In this document: piece by piece, positions 23,469 through 32,364 of the stretch
How positions within the stretch are numbered: the first letter of the stretch is position 1
How the letters are laid out: each line of letters starts with the position of its first letter
The notes under the pieces: model-generated
Seen by the model: the letters and a program-made list of their open reading frames with translations, nothing else
Told to the model about the DNA's origin: nothing
Database searches by the model: none
Program-made: the position numbers and the translations under genes
Source: Serratia ficaria
GTDB lineage: Bacteria > Pseudomonadota > Gammaproteobacteria > Enterobacterales > Enterobacteriaceae
Assembly: GCF_900187015.1 (NCBI RefSeq)
Contig: NZ_LT906479.1
Location: 2,852,001-2,916,000 of the forward strand
DNA length: 64,000 bases
Reading direction: 5' to 3'

Positions 23469-23783
23469 ATGAAGCTATTTAAAACCCTTTCGGTCTGGTG
23501 CATGGCAGCCGTGGTGGCTTTCGCGGTGAGCGCCTGCGCGCCGACGGCGAAATCCGAAGGGACTGGCGGTTATATTGACGACACGGTGATTACCACCAAG
23601 GTGAAATCGGCGCTGCTGGCGGACAAAAACATCAAGTCGAGAGAGATCAGCGTGGAGACCTTTAAAGGGCGCGTTCAGCTGAGCGGCTTTGTCACCTCCA
23701 GCGAAGACGCCAACCGCGCGGTGCAAACCACCCGTGGCGTAGCGGGCGTGAAATCCGTCGAGAACGTCATGCAGTTGAAATAA
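23469..23783 (+). CDS. BON-domain lipoprotein
   Basis: A 104-residue lipoprotein: signal peptide with lipobox AVSAC, lipidated C23, then one BON domain (about 35-104; DDTVITTKVKSALLADKN, VQLSGFVTS, VAGVKSVENVMQLK). BON domains of the OsmY/DolP type bind phospholipid membranes. The residue after the cysteine is alanine, so sorting to the outer membrane is likely. GGAG lies nine bases before the ATG. It is monocistronic and convergent with ompW. No symbol is assigned because several BON paralogues exist. Confidence 0.88.
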   Translation: MKLFKTLSVWCMAAVVAFAVSACAPTAKSEGTGGYIDDTVITTKVKSALLADKNIKSREISVETFKGRVQLSGFVTSSEDANRAVQTTRGVAGVKSVENVMQLK

Positions 23784-23788
23784 CCTTT

Positions 23789-23813
23789 GCAGGGAGGCGC
23801 GACGCCTCCCTGA
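23789..23813. terminator. bidirectional hairpin between BON gene and ompW
   Basis: A ten-base stem CAGGGAGGCG/CGCCTCCCTG with a three-base loop (23790-23799 and 23803-23812) in the 40-base gap between the convergent stops. T runs are short on both sides. Confidence 0.6.
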
Positions 23814-23823
23814 GCCCGGCCCA

Positions 23824-24456
23824 TCAGAAGCGATAACCCGCCCCGAACATAAACACCCACGGATCCAGACGCGTATCTATGCTGTGGTGCCCACCCGACG
23901 CATCGTCGAAGCGGGTTTTGGTTTCGATATTCATCCACCATACCGACATGTTCAGCATCCAGTGCTCGTCCAGGTTGTAATCCATACCGGCCTGCGCCGC
24001 CACGCCCCAGGAATCTTTCAGGCTCAGATTGCTCAGCCCCGCCTCTTTGCCGTAATCGTTGAACTTCTCGTCGAAGAAGGTGGTGTAGTTCACCCCCACG
24101 CCGAGGTAAGGACGCAGCTTGTCCTGCTTGTTGCCAAAGTAATATTGCGCCATCAGCGTCGGCGGCAGCTGGTGCACGGTGGCCAGATCGGTGCCGCCCA
24201 GCGTGACCTTATGGCGGTATGGCGTCGCCGCCAGCAGCTCAACGCCGATATTGTCCGTGACCATATAGCCGAAGGTCAGCCCGAGTTGGGTGTTGTTTTT
24301 GGCATCCAGCGAGCCCAGCCCCAGCACGTTGTCCGACCCCGCGTTCGGCCGCACCGTCGCGGTCCCGGCGCGGAACAGGAAATCCCCCGCCTGATGCGCA
24401 CTTGCCAACATAGGGGCCGTCATCGCCGCCAATACCACCAGAGTTGTCTTTTTCAT
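23824..24456 (-). CDS. ompW: outer membrane protein OmpW
   Basis: A small eight-stranded beta-barrel with a hydrophobic channel. The 210 residues begin MKKTTLVVLAAMTAPMLASA (signal peptide) and end in the outer-membrane signature GAGYRF with terminal phenylalanine. The mature protein starts HQAGDFLFRAGTATVRP, typical of OmpW. The ATG at 24456 is preferred over one four codons upstream because it starts the signal peptide in the family form. A perfect FNR-type site lies 145 bases upstream. Confidence 0.95.
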   Translation of the reverse strand: MKKTTLVVLAAMTAPMLASAHQAGDFLFRAGTATVRPNAGSDNVLGLGSLDAKNNTQLGLTFGYMVTDNIGVELLAATPYRHKVTLGGTDLATVHQLPPTLMAQYYFGNKQDKLRPYLGVGVNYTTFFDEKFNDYGKEAGLSNLSLKDSWGVAAQAGMDYNLDEHWMLNMSVWWMNIETKTRFDDASGGHHSIDTRLDPWVFMFGAGYRF

Positions 24457-24600
24457 TATCCATTCCATTTGTGTGGTTTAAACTCTCGGGGAATATACCT
24501 ACTTACGGGTATTCATGATCCCATAGGGATCACATCTTATGTGTAAAAATTCAAAATCCCACTAAAAACAAGGTTACCTAACCGCTTAATAAATAGAGAA

Positions 24601-24614
24601 TTGATCTGAATCAA
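24601..24614. promoter_or_regulatory. perfect FNR-type box TTGAT-CTGA-ATCAA
   Basis: The 14-mer matches the FNR consensus TTGATnnnnATCAA at all ten fixed bases. It lies between the divergent ompW and the YkgJ-family gene. ompW is a known FNR target in E. coli, so ompW is the likelier client, but orientation cannot be decided because the site is symmetric. Confidence 0.75.
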
Positions 24615-24739
24615 AAAATCAAATTTGTTGCAAATTATCTGCATGTTCAAATTTCGGTTGCTAAAAAAATTACCGCTGAGTAATTTCATCTTCCGTGTTG
24701 GTTTTGGTTGGTGCCGTAAGGAGTCGGTCGGCAATCAAG

Positions 24740-25180
24740 ATGAGCGAAATTCTCAATCCCTGTGTCAGCTGCGGCGCATGCTGCGGTTATTTTCGAGTGT
24801 CATTCTATTGGGCCGAAGCGGAAGATGGCGGCGGCGCGGTGCCTTTATCCCTGACCGAACCCTTAACCCCTTTCCTGCGCTGCATGCAGGGGACCAACAG
24901 CAAGGCCCCGCGCTGTACGGCACTGGACGGCGAAATCGGCAAGGCGGTGTCCTGTTCCATTTATCTCAACCGCCCCAGCCCCTGTCGCGAGTTCGATCAG
25001 TCGGGCGAAAACGGGCTGCGCAACGAAGCCTGCGATCGCGCCCGTGAACGCTACGGCCTGCCGCCATTGCCGGTTCCGCTGCCCTTGTCGCTGCCGGAAA
25101 CGACAATCGTCGAAGAATTAGACGTAGTGCAACTCGCGGGGTGCCACAGCGGCGCGGAACAGGGTACAATCGCCCACTGA
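24740..25180 (+). CDS. YkgJ-family cysteine-cluster protein
   Basis: A 146-residue protein with the CxxCxxCC cluster near the N-terminus ([13 protein letters not shown], residues 6-14), followed by cysteines in RCMQG, APRCTAL, SCSIY, PSPCREF and ACDRAR. The pattern matches the YkgJ/UPF0153 zinc- or iron-cluster family of unknown function. The ATG at 24740 is chosen because the family begins just before the cysteine cluster; the AAGGAG upstream is 16 bases away, which is long. It is followed after 34 bases by yciC. Confidence 0.85.
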   Translation: MSEILNPCVSCGACCGYFRVSFYWAEAEDGGGAVPLSLTEPLTPFLRCMQGTNSKAPRCTALDGEIGKAVSCSIYLNRPSPCREFDQSGENGLRNEACDRARERYGLPPLPVPLPLSLPETTIVEELDVVQLAGCHSGAEQGTIAH

Positions 25181-25214
25181 TTTATCTCTGTTTTCTCGAC
25201 GCCAAGGAGTCTGC

Positions 25215-25967
25215 ATGCCTATCACGGCCAACGCTTTGTACCGTGACAGTTTTAATTTTTTCCGTAATCAACTGGCCAGCATCCTGATGTTGGCGCTGTT
25301 GACTGCGTTCATCTCCGTGCTGCTCAACCAGGTATTCAGTCCTGACGCCGAACAGTTGACGATCCTGGCCGCGACGACCAGCGATTTCGCCGCGACTTCA
25401 GGCATGGGGCTCCAGGAGATCATCCAGCAAATGACGCCGGAACAGCAGATGGTGTTGCTGAGGGTGTCGGCCGCCGCCACGTTTTCCGCCCTGGTGGGCA
25501 ACGTGCTGCTGGTCGGCGGGATGCTGACGCTGATCCGCCTGGTATCTCAGGGGCAACGTACCAGCGCGCTGCGCGCCATCGGCATCTCGGCGCCGGAGCT
25601 GCCGCGCCTGCTGCTGCTGCTGTTTATCTGCACCCTGCTGATCCAACTGGGCCTGACGCTGTTCGTGGTGCCCGGCGTGATTATGGCCATCGCTTTCTCG
25701 CTGGCGCCGGTGATCACCACCGCCGACAAAAAGGGCGTATTTGCCTCGATCAAGCTGAGCTGCAAGCTGGCCTTCGCCAACGCGCGCGTGATCGTGCCGG
25801 CGATGATGCTGTGGCTGGCGGCCAAGCTGCTGGTGCTGTTTATGGTGAGCCATCTGTCGGTGCTGACGCCAAACGTCGCCAGCGTGGTGCTGACCGCGCT
25901 GAGCAACCTGGTTTCCGCGCTGCTGCTGATTTACCTGTTCCGCCTGTATATGCTGCTGCGCAGCTAA
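25215..25967 (+). CDS. yciC: UPF0259 membrane protein YciC
   Basis: A 250-residue inner-membrane protein with about six hydrophobic segments (for example [45 protein letters not shown]). The family is widespread in enterobacteria; the role is unknown. AAGGAG precedes the ATG. It keeps the E. coli neighbourhood (ompW side, then yciB-yciA-tonB), except that a SulP transporter has been placed between it and yciB. Confidence 0.94.
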   Translation: MPITANALYRDSFNFFRNQLASILMLALLTAFISVLLNQVFSPDAEQLTILAATTSDFAATSGMGLQEIIQQMTPEQQMVLLRVSAAATFSALVGNVLLVGGMLTLIRLVSQGQRTSALRAIGISAPELPRLLLLLFICTLLIQLGLTLFVVPGVIMAIAFSLAPVITTADKKGVFASIKLSCKLAFANARVIVPAMMLWLAAKLLVLFMVSHLSVLTPNVASVVLTALSNLVSALLLIYLFRLYMLLRS

Positions 25968-25984
25968 TGTGGGCCGGCAAGATC

Positions 25985-26012
25985 AAGGGCACGCCTCGGC
26001 GTGCCCTTTTTT
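25985..26012 (+). terminator. rho-independent terminator of yciC
   Basis: Stem AAGGGCACG/CGTGCCCTT around CCTCGG, followed by TTTTTT. It lies 20 bases past the yciC stop and its right edge touches the end of the convergent SulP gene. Confidence 0.88.
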
Positions 26013-27714
26013 ATGGCGCCGGCGGAGGATCCGCCTGTTCTTTGCTCTGAATCAGCTTCAGCGCCAGATACAAATCCGGCACCAATATCAGCTCCTTGTC
26101 GCGCCCCAGCCGATTGATGCGGAACCAGCGCGTCAGCTCGGTGCGCCGTCCCGCCAGCACCAGCTTCACGTTACGCTGTAACAGATCGCGTTTTAACTCA
26201 TCGATGGCCGCCAGCACGCTGATGTCCGCGTGGGTAAAGCTGGCGACCGCGTCCACCACCACCCAACGCGGCTGGAACGGCGTGCCGTCCACCAGGTTGA
26301 GAATGCGCCGCTTGAAATAGGCGACGTTAAAATAGGTCAGCGGCGAGTTGAAGCGATACATCATCACGCCCGGCACCGGCCGGATGCCGTTGTTGTGGCC
26401 CATCGAGTGGATCATCCCCTCCTGGTTAACCCCCAGCAGTTGCTCCGTTGGCCGGAACACCGTGCGCAAGAACTGCATCAGCCCCAGCAGCACCGCCAGC
26501 CCGATGCCGCTGATCACCCCCACCAGCAACACGCACAGGAAGGTGAACATCGCCAGGCGGAAAGCCTGGGCGTTGCGGCGACGCAGGAGCCAGATACCGC
26601 GGAAATCCAGCAGCGACCAGGCCGCATACATCAGCACCACGCCCAGCCCCGCCACCGGAATGAACTGCAGCGGCGCCATCAGGAACAGCAGCACGAAGGC
26701 GATGACCACCGCGGCGATGATCGACACCAGCTGGCTTTTGCCGCCGTTGGCGTCGTTGACCGCGGTGCGCGAATCGGCGCCGCTGATGGCGAACCCCTGC
26801 GACAGCGCCGACACGATATTCACCAGGCCCAGCGCGCGGAATTCGGCGTCGGCGTTCACCTCATAACCGTTCTTGGCCGCAAAGCTGCGGGCGGTCAGCA
26901 TCATGCTGACAAAGCTCACCACCGCCAGGTTGAGCGCCGGGATCACCATGTCGCGCAGCAGCCCCGGTTGAAAATCCGGCCACTGGACGATCGGCAATAC
27001 GCCGCTGAACCCGCCGACCGTCACCACGCCGTGCCGCTGCAGGCCGCCCGCCCAGGTGACGAACGCCGCCAGCACGATGGCGAACAGCGGCGCCGGCCAG
27101 TTGGGCCGCCATTTTTTAAACCCGATCAGCGTTATCAGGGTCAGCAGCGATACCGCCATGGTCAGCCAGTCGCTGTGCAACAGATTGCCGGGCAGCGCGT
27201 AGATGCGCTCGATCAGCTGCGCCGGCCGCACCGCGAACCCCAGCACTTTGCCGATCTGATCGACGATGATGGTAATGGCCACCCCGTTCAACAGCCCGCT
27301 GAGGATCGGCCGCGACAGCAAATCCGCCAGCGCACCCAGCCTGAAGCGGCTGGCCAGCAGGCACCAGCCCCCCATCATCGCCGTCATCATGATGGTCAAC
27401 TGCCAATGCCGCTCCATGTTGCCGGCGGCCAGCGGCGTGACCACCGCGGCGATCACCGCGCAGGTGGCGGCGTCCGGCCCGACGATCAGTTGGCGGGAGG
27501 AGCCGAACAGCGCATAGGCCACCATCGGCAAAATGCAGGAATAAAGCCCCACTACCGGGCTGACGCCGGCCAGTTCGGCGTAGGCGATGGCGACCGGCAG
27601 CGCGACGGCGGCCACTGAAAGCCCGGCGCGCATGTCCGGCTTGAGCCAGCTGCGTTGATACCCTAACAAGTGCGTCAAACCAGGCGTCAGGGCCTGGAGA
27701 GATTTCCACTGCAT
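26011..27714 (-). CDS. SulP/SLC26-family anion transporter with STAS domain
   Basis: A 567-residue membrane transporter. The SulP core spans about 30-430, beginning DMRAGLSVAAVALPVAIAYAELAGVSPVVGLYS (abridged here) with the family motif IVGPDAATCAVIA. A cytoplasmic STAS domain follows (about 440-555; RFNSPLTYFNVAYFKRR, then VDAVASFTHADISVLAAID). Related proteins carry sulfate, bicarbonate or dicarboxylates; the substrate cannot be read from sequence. It interrupts the yciC-yciB synteny and runs opposite to both. It is not the DauA type, whose N-terminus differs. Confidence 0.93.
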   Translation of the reverse strand: MQWKSLQALTPGLTHLLGYQRSWLKPDMRAGLSVAAVALPVAIAYAELAGVSPVVGLYSCILPMVAYALFGSSRQLIVGPDAATCAVIAAVVTPLAAGNMERHWQLTIMMTAMMGGWCLLASRFRLGALADLLSRPILSGLLNGVAITIIVDQIGKVLGFAVRPAQLIERIYALPGNLLHSDWLTMAVSLLTLITLIGFKKWRPNWPAPLFAIVLAAFVTWAGGLQRHGVVTVGGFSGVLPIVQWPDFQPGLLRDMVIPALNLAVVSFVSMMLTARSFAAKNGYEVNADAEFRALGLVNIVSALSQGFAISGADSRTAVNDANGGKSQLVSIIAAVVIAFVLLFLMAPLQFIPVAGLGVVLMYAAWSLLDFRGIWLLRRRNAQAFRLAMFTFLCVLLVGVISGIGLAVLLGLMQFLRTVFRPTEQLLGVNQEGMIHSMGHNNGIRPVPGVMMYRFNSPLTYFNVAYFKRRILNLVDGTPFQPRWVVVDAVASFTHADISVLAAIDELKRDLLQRNVKLVLAGRRTELTRWFRINRLGRDKELILVPDLYLALKLIQSKEQADPPPAP

Positions 27715-27946
27715 GCTATTTCCCGTGGTAAATTATGCGCCTATTATTACGCTTACTATGCGGCGCGCCGGCGAGACTGGCAATCCGCCCGCTGCGAACT
27801 CGCGACTTCAAGCGTAAGTTTATGCAAATTCCTGCTTTCGCGGCAGAAATCCGCCGGCCAAACGCCGATAATCGACCGCTCCCGGCGGTACACAGAGCCC
27901 GTCGAATCCGGTATAGTCGGCCGATGAACAGTTGATGGATTGATTT

Positions 27947-28486
27947 ATGAAGCAGTTTCTAGATTTCCTCCCGCTAATTGTCTTTTTTGCTTTTTACAAG
28001 CTGTACGATATCTACGTCGCTTCCGGCGCGCTGATCGTCGCTACCGCCCTGGCGTTGGTGTTCACCTGGGTGAAATACCGCAAGGTCGAGAAGATGACGC
28101 TGATCACCTTCCTGATGGTGCTGGTGTTCGGCACCCTGACGCTGGTATTCCATAACGATTTGTTTATCAAATGGAAAGTGACGGTCATCTACGCTCTGTT
28201 TGCGCTGGCGTTGCTGATCAGCCAGCTGGTGCTGAAAAAACCGCTGGTACAGCGCATGTTGGGCAAAGAGCTGACGCTGCCGGACAAGGTGTGGAGCAAT
28301 CTGAACCTCGCCTGGGCGGTCTTCTTCCTGGCCTGCGGCCTGGCGAACATCTACGTCGCCTTCTGGCTGCCGCAAAGCGTGTGGGTCAATTTTAAAGTGT
28401 TCGGCCTGACGGTGCTGACGCTGGTGTTCACCCTGCTCAGCGGCGTTTACATTTACCGGCACATGCCGGAAGAACAGAAAAAATAG
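27947..28486 (+). CDS. yciB: inner membrane-spanning protein YciB (septation protein A)
   Basis: A 179-residue protein with five hydrophobic helices, starting [21 protein letters not shown], the conserved YciB/IspZ signature. It is linked to envelope synthesis and to septation in Shigella and E. coli. GGATTGATTT precedes the ATG. It is followed by yciA after 75 bases. Confidence 0.96.
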   Translation: MKQFLDFLPLIVFFAFYKLYDIYVASGALIVATALALVFTWVKYRKVEKMTLITFLMVLVFGTLTLVFHNDLFIKWKVTVIYALFALALLISQLVLKKPLVQRMLGKELTLPDKVWSNLNLAWAVFFLACGLANIYVAFWLPQSVWVNFKVFGLTVLTLVFTLLSGVYIYRHMPEEQKK

Positions 28487-28561
28487 TTACAAAATTGTTA
28501 ATGCCTGCGGCGCTTGCCGCGGGCAGTATGATGGTATCCCTTCTTTGATAAGCAGACAGCG

Positions 28562-28990
28562 ATGACACAACAACGACCTTTACCGAGCGGCGAATTGGTG
28601 CTGCGCACGTTGGCGATGCCGGCGGACACTAACGCCAACGGCGATATCTTCGGCGGCTGGCTCATGTCGCAAATGGATATCGGCGGCGCCATCCAGGCCA
28701 AGGAAATCGCCGAAGGCCGCGTAGTCACGGTGCGCGTCGACGGCATGACCTTTCTGAAACCGGTAGCCGTGGGCGACGTGGTTTGCTGCTATGCCAACTG
28801 TATCCGCACCGGGCGCAGCTCCATCACCATCAACATTGAAGTGTGGGTAAAGAAAGTCTCTTCCGCCCCTATCGGCCAGCGTTACCGCGCGACCGAAGCG
28901 GTGTTTACCTATGTGGCGGTGGATGACGAAGGCAACTCGCGCGCCCTGCCCGACGGCAAGATGAACTTCCGCGTCGGCTTCGAAGAATAA
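28562..28990 (+). CDS. yciA: acyl-CoA thioesterase YciA
   Basis: A 142-residue hotdog-fold thioesterase that hydrolyses a broad range of acyl-CoAs. It contains ANGDIFGGWLMSQMDIGGAI with the catalytic aspartate region and VGDVVCCYANCIRTGRSS. It keeps the yciB-yciA-tonB order and is convergent with tonB. Confidence 0.96.
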   Translation: MTQQRPLPSGELVLRTLAMPADTNANGDIFGGWLMSQMDIGGAIQAKEIAEGRVVTVRVDGMTFLKPVAVGDVVCCYANCIRTGRSSITINIEVWVKKVSSAPIGQRYRATEAVFTYVAVDDEGNSRALPDGKMNFRVGFEE

Positions 28991-29007
28991 GCTGAACTGC
29001 CGAAGGT

Positions 29008-29038
29008 AAAAAGGGTCGCCGCGGCGACCCTTTTCTTT
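29008..29038. terminator. bidirectional terminator between yciA and tonB
   Basis: An eleven-base stem AAAGGGTCGC/GCGACCCTTT (29009-29019 and 29024-29034) flanked by A and T runs, so it works on either strand. Confidence 0.88.
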
Positions 29039-29055
29039 TGGCGTAAGCCTCAATA

Positions 29056-29823
<768 letters not shown>

Positions 29824-29829
29824 TTAAAT

Positions 29830-29848
29830 GCAAATAGCAATCATATTC
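29830..29848 (-). promoter_or_regulatory. Fur-like box upstream of tonB
   Basis: On the minus strand GAATATGATTGCTATTTGC matches 12 of 19 positions of the Fur consensus. Iron repression of tonB is known in enterobacteria; the site assignment is by eye. Confidence 0.55.
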
Positions 29849-29984
29849 AATAACGAAAGGCAAACTATCGCTTTAATCGTCAGTATTGGCGGTTAAAACC
29901 AGCAAACTCATAAGGATATTAACCTTCGCGTTGCCTTTTAACTGAGCGATTTACACGCTTCGTTAACCTGTTTCACTCACGCTA

Positions 29985-30011
29985 AAAATAAAAAAACCCG
30001 CCGTAGCGGGT
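29985..30011 (-). terminator. rho-independent terminator of queH
   Basis: Stem ACCCGC-TACG-GCGGGT followed on the minus strand by seven T residues, about 20 bases beyond the queH stop. Confidence 0.85.
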
Positions 30012-30029
30012 CGTTATCGCGATTGCGGG

Positions 30030-30683
30030 TTATTCTTCGTCGCCATAGTACAGCACGCCCAGCTTAATCAGCGGTCGTCCCTGCGCTTTGCGATGCAGGT
30101 TGGTATCGCGCAGCGAATAAACGCAGCCGCAGTATTCCTGCTGATAAAAGCGTTCGCGCTTGCTGATTTCGATCATTCGCGACGCGCCGCCCTTCTTGCG
30201 CCAGTTGTAGTCCCAATACAGCAGATCGGGGTATTTCTCCGCCGCGCGGATGCCGCAATCGGTGATCTGCTGCATGTTCTTCCAGCGGGAAATGCCCAGC
30301 GAGCTGGAAATCGCGTCATAGCCATGTTCATGCGCATACAGGGCGGTGCGTTCAAAGCGCATATCGAAACACATGGTGCAGCGAATGCCGCGCTCCGGCT
30401 CATGCTCCATGCCCTTGGCGCGGGCAAACCAGTTGTCGGTATCATAGTCGGCGTCAATGATAGGCACCCCGTGCTGCTCGGCAAAGCGAATGTTCTCCTC
30501 CTTGCGCAGCAAATATTCCTTTTGCGGGTGAATATTCGGGTTATAGAAGAAAATGGCGTACTCGATGCCGGAAGCCTGAATGGCCTCCATCACTTCGCCG
30601 GAACAGGGCGCACAGCAAGAATGCAGCAGCAGTTTGCTTTTCCCCTCGGGCAAATCGAGTTTTTCCCTCACCAGTTCCGTCAT
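30030..30683 (-). CDS. queH: epoxyqueuosine reductase QueH
   Basis: Last step of queuosine tRNA modification, replacing QueG in many bacteria. The 217 residues hold the DUF208 cysteines: SCCAPC (22-27), CTMC in the middle and CGC near the C-terminus, expected to bind a [4Fe-4S] cluster and a metal. The ATG at 30683 follows GGAGGTGAGGAA, a strong Shine-Dalgarno; the frame upstream of it is not conserved. The gene sits between tonB and yciI, which are adjacent in E. coli, so it is an insertion relative to that order. Confidence 0.93.
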   Translation of the reverse strand: MTELVREKLDLPEGKSKLLLHSCCAPCSGEVMEAIQASGIEYAIFFYNPNIHPQKEYLLRKEENIRFAEQHGVPIIDADYDTDNWFARAKGMEHEPERGIRCTMCFDMRFERTALYAHEHGYDAISSSLGISRWKNMQQITDCGIRAAEKYPDLLYWDYNWRKKGGASRMIEISKRERFYQQEYCGCVYSLRDTNLHRKAQGRPLIKLGVLYYGDEE

Positions 30684-30860
30684 TTCCTCACCTCCGAGAC
30701 ATGTCTGTTTAACCGCGCGGCGCACTATACGAATAAAAACTAGCTGCTTCAAGGCATAAGCGCCAACCGCAATGAAAATCCGTCGGGCGCCGTTCCCTTG
30801 TCCCGCCTTTTGCGTTACCTTGGATTTACCGTTTTATAGCAATGATTTTAAAGGTGAAAC

Positions 30861-31157
30861 ATGCTTTATCTGATCTACGCGCAAGACGTTCCCCACTCGC
30901 TGGAAAATCGCCTGTCGGTGCGCCCGGCTCACCTGGCGCGCCTGCAGGCGCTGCGCGACGCCGGCCGTCTGGTGCTGGCGGGGCCGAACCCGGCCATCGA
31001 CAGCAACGACCCGGGCGCCGCCGGCTTTACCGGTTCGACGGTGATTGCCGAATTCGCCTCGCTGGCCGACGCCCAGGCCTGGGCCGAGCAGGATCCTTAC
31101 GTCGCCGCCGGCGTCTATGCCGAAGTGACGGTCAAGCCGTTCAAACAGGTGTTCTGA
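30861..31157 (+). CDS. yciI: YciI family protein
   Basis: A 98-residue ferredoxin-fold protein starting [20 protein letters not shown] with R and H residues ([12 protein letters not shown]) around the putative active site. The family resembles muconolactone isomerase and includes hydrolase-like members; the function in enterobacteria is unknown. It keeps its place close to tonB. Confidence 0.94.
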   Translation: MLYLIYAQDVPHSLENRLSVRPAHLARLQALRDAGRLVLAGPNPAIDSNDPGAAGFTGSTVIAEFASLADAQAWAEQDPYVAAGVYAEVTVKPFKQVF

Positions 31158-31307
31158 CCCCACTCCTGCGCATTAACCAAGCGCGTTCCCTGTCCAGAAC
31201 GTGCTTTTCCCCCATCCATCCGGTCCAAAAAATGCCCGGCCGCGGTGAGTGAAACCCGCCGCGCCTATACTGTCAAAGAGCGATTTTCGACAACCGGGAG
31301 AAGACCG

Positions 31308-32276
31308 ATGCGACTGGACGTACATGCCCACCTGTGGAGCGCGGAGTATCTGGACCTTTTGCAGTCGCTAGGCGTACGGGAGGTTGCCGAGTATCGACAG
31401 TTGGGCGCGGGCAGCACCGCGCGCGAACTCGCCGCGCGTTTCGCCCTGCTGGACGCCGCCGATATCGACATGCAAATTCTGTCGGCGACGCCGCTCTCCC
31501 CGCACTTCGAAGATGAAAAAACCGCCGTCGACGCGGCGCGGCGGATAAATGACGAATACGCCGCCGTGGTGCAGCAATATCCGCGCCGATTTCGCGCAAT
31601 CGCCTCCCTGCCGCTGCCGCATATCGACGCCTCTCTGCGCGAGCTGGAGCGTGCGCTCTCCGAACTGGGCATGCTGGGCGCCTGCATCACCACTTCGGTG
31701 CTGGGCCTCTCCATCGCCAACCCGCTGTTCGACCCGCTTTATCAGGAGCTCGATCGCCGCAGCAGCGTGCTGGCCCTTCATCCGGCAGGCCGCGGCGCGC
31801 TGTCTCCATTGATTGCCGACTATCAGCTGACCTGGGCGATCGGCGCTCCGGTCGAGGATACCGTGGCGGCGATGCACCTCATCGTTAACGGCATCCCTAA
31901 ACGTTTCCCGCGGATGAAAATCATCGTGCCGCATTTAGGCGGCCTGTTGCCGATGGCGCTGGAACGGATCGATCAAACCCTGGCCTGGGAAGCGCCGAAT
32001 ACCCCCGAACGGCCGAGCCTCGCCGCACAGCGCCTGTGGTACGACACCGTCGGCCATGATCACCCTCCCGCCTTGCGCGCCGCGGTAGACTCGTTCGGCG
32101 CCGAACGGCTGCTGTTCGGCACCGATTTCCCGTTCCAGCCAGGGGATTTGTTCCAAACCACGGTGGAGTATATCCGGCGCTCCGGCCTGCCGGAGCCGCA
32201 GATCGCCGCCATTCTGGATGGCAATGCGGCCCGGCTGTTTGGCCTGCCGGAGCGCGGCGCGTTCACTGACGAATAG
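31308..32276 (+). CDS. ACMSD-like amidohydrolase-family protein
   Basis: A 323-residue TIM-barrel metalloenzyme of amidohydrolase 2 type. The metal ligands are H6 and H8 in LDVHAHLW, a histidine in LALHPAGR, another in IVPHLGG, and D in LLFGTDFPFQ. The pattern matches aminocarboxymuconate-semialdehyde decarboxylase relatives that decarboxylate or hydrolyse aromatic-derived acids; the substrate is unknown. The ATG at 31308 is chosen for GGGAG nine bases upstream and because the metal-binding strand begins there. It starts an accessory stretch between yciI and clsA. Confidence 0.85.
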   Translation: MRLDVHAHLWSAEYLDLLQSLGVREVAEYRQLGAGSTARELAARFALLDAADIDMQILSATPLSPHFEDEKTAVDAARRINDEYAAVVQQYPRRFRAIASLPLPHIDASLRELERALSELGMLGACITTSVLGLSIANPLFDPLYQELDRRSSVLALHPAGRGALSPLIADYQLTWAIGAPVEDTVAAMHLIVNGIPKRFPRMKIIVPHLGGLLPMALERIDQTLAWEAPNTPERPSLAAQRLWYDTVGHDHPPALRAAVDSFGAERLLFGTDFPFQPGDLFQTTVEYIRRSGLPEPQIAAILDGNAARLFGLPERGAFTDE

Positions 32277-32364
32277 CACAACGGCCTTCCTTTGATACCC
32301 GGCGCATCAAGGCATAGACTCAAATTGCTGTATATAATTACAGTATTCTTTGAGGATAAAAAAT

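Noticed and set aside
26230..27618. A 462-codon plus-strand frame rich in His, Gln and Arg
   Set aside because: Antisense to the SulP transporter, which has clear membrane and STAS motifs.
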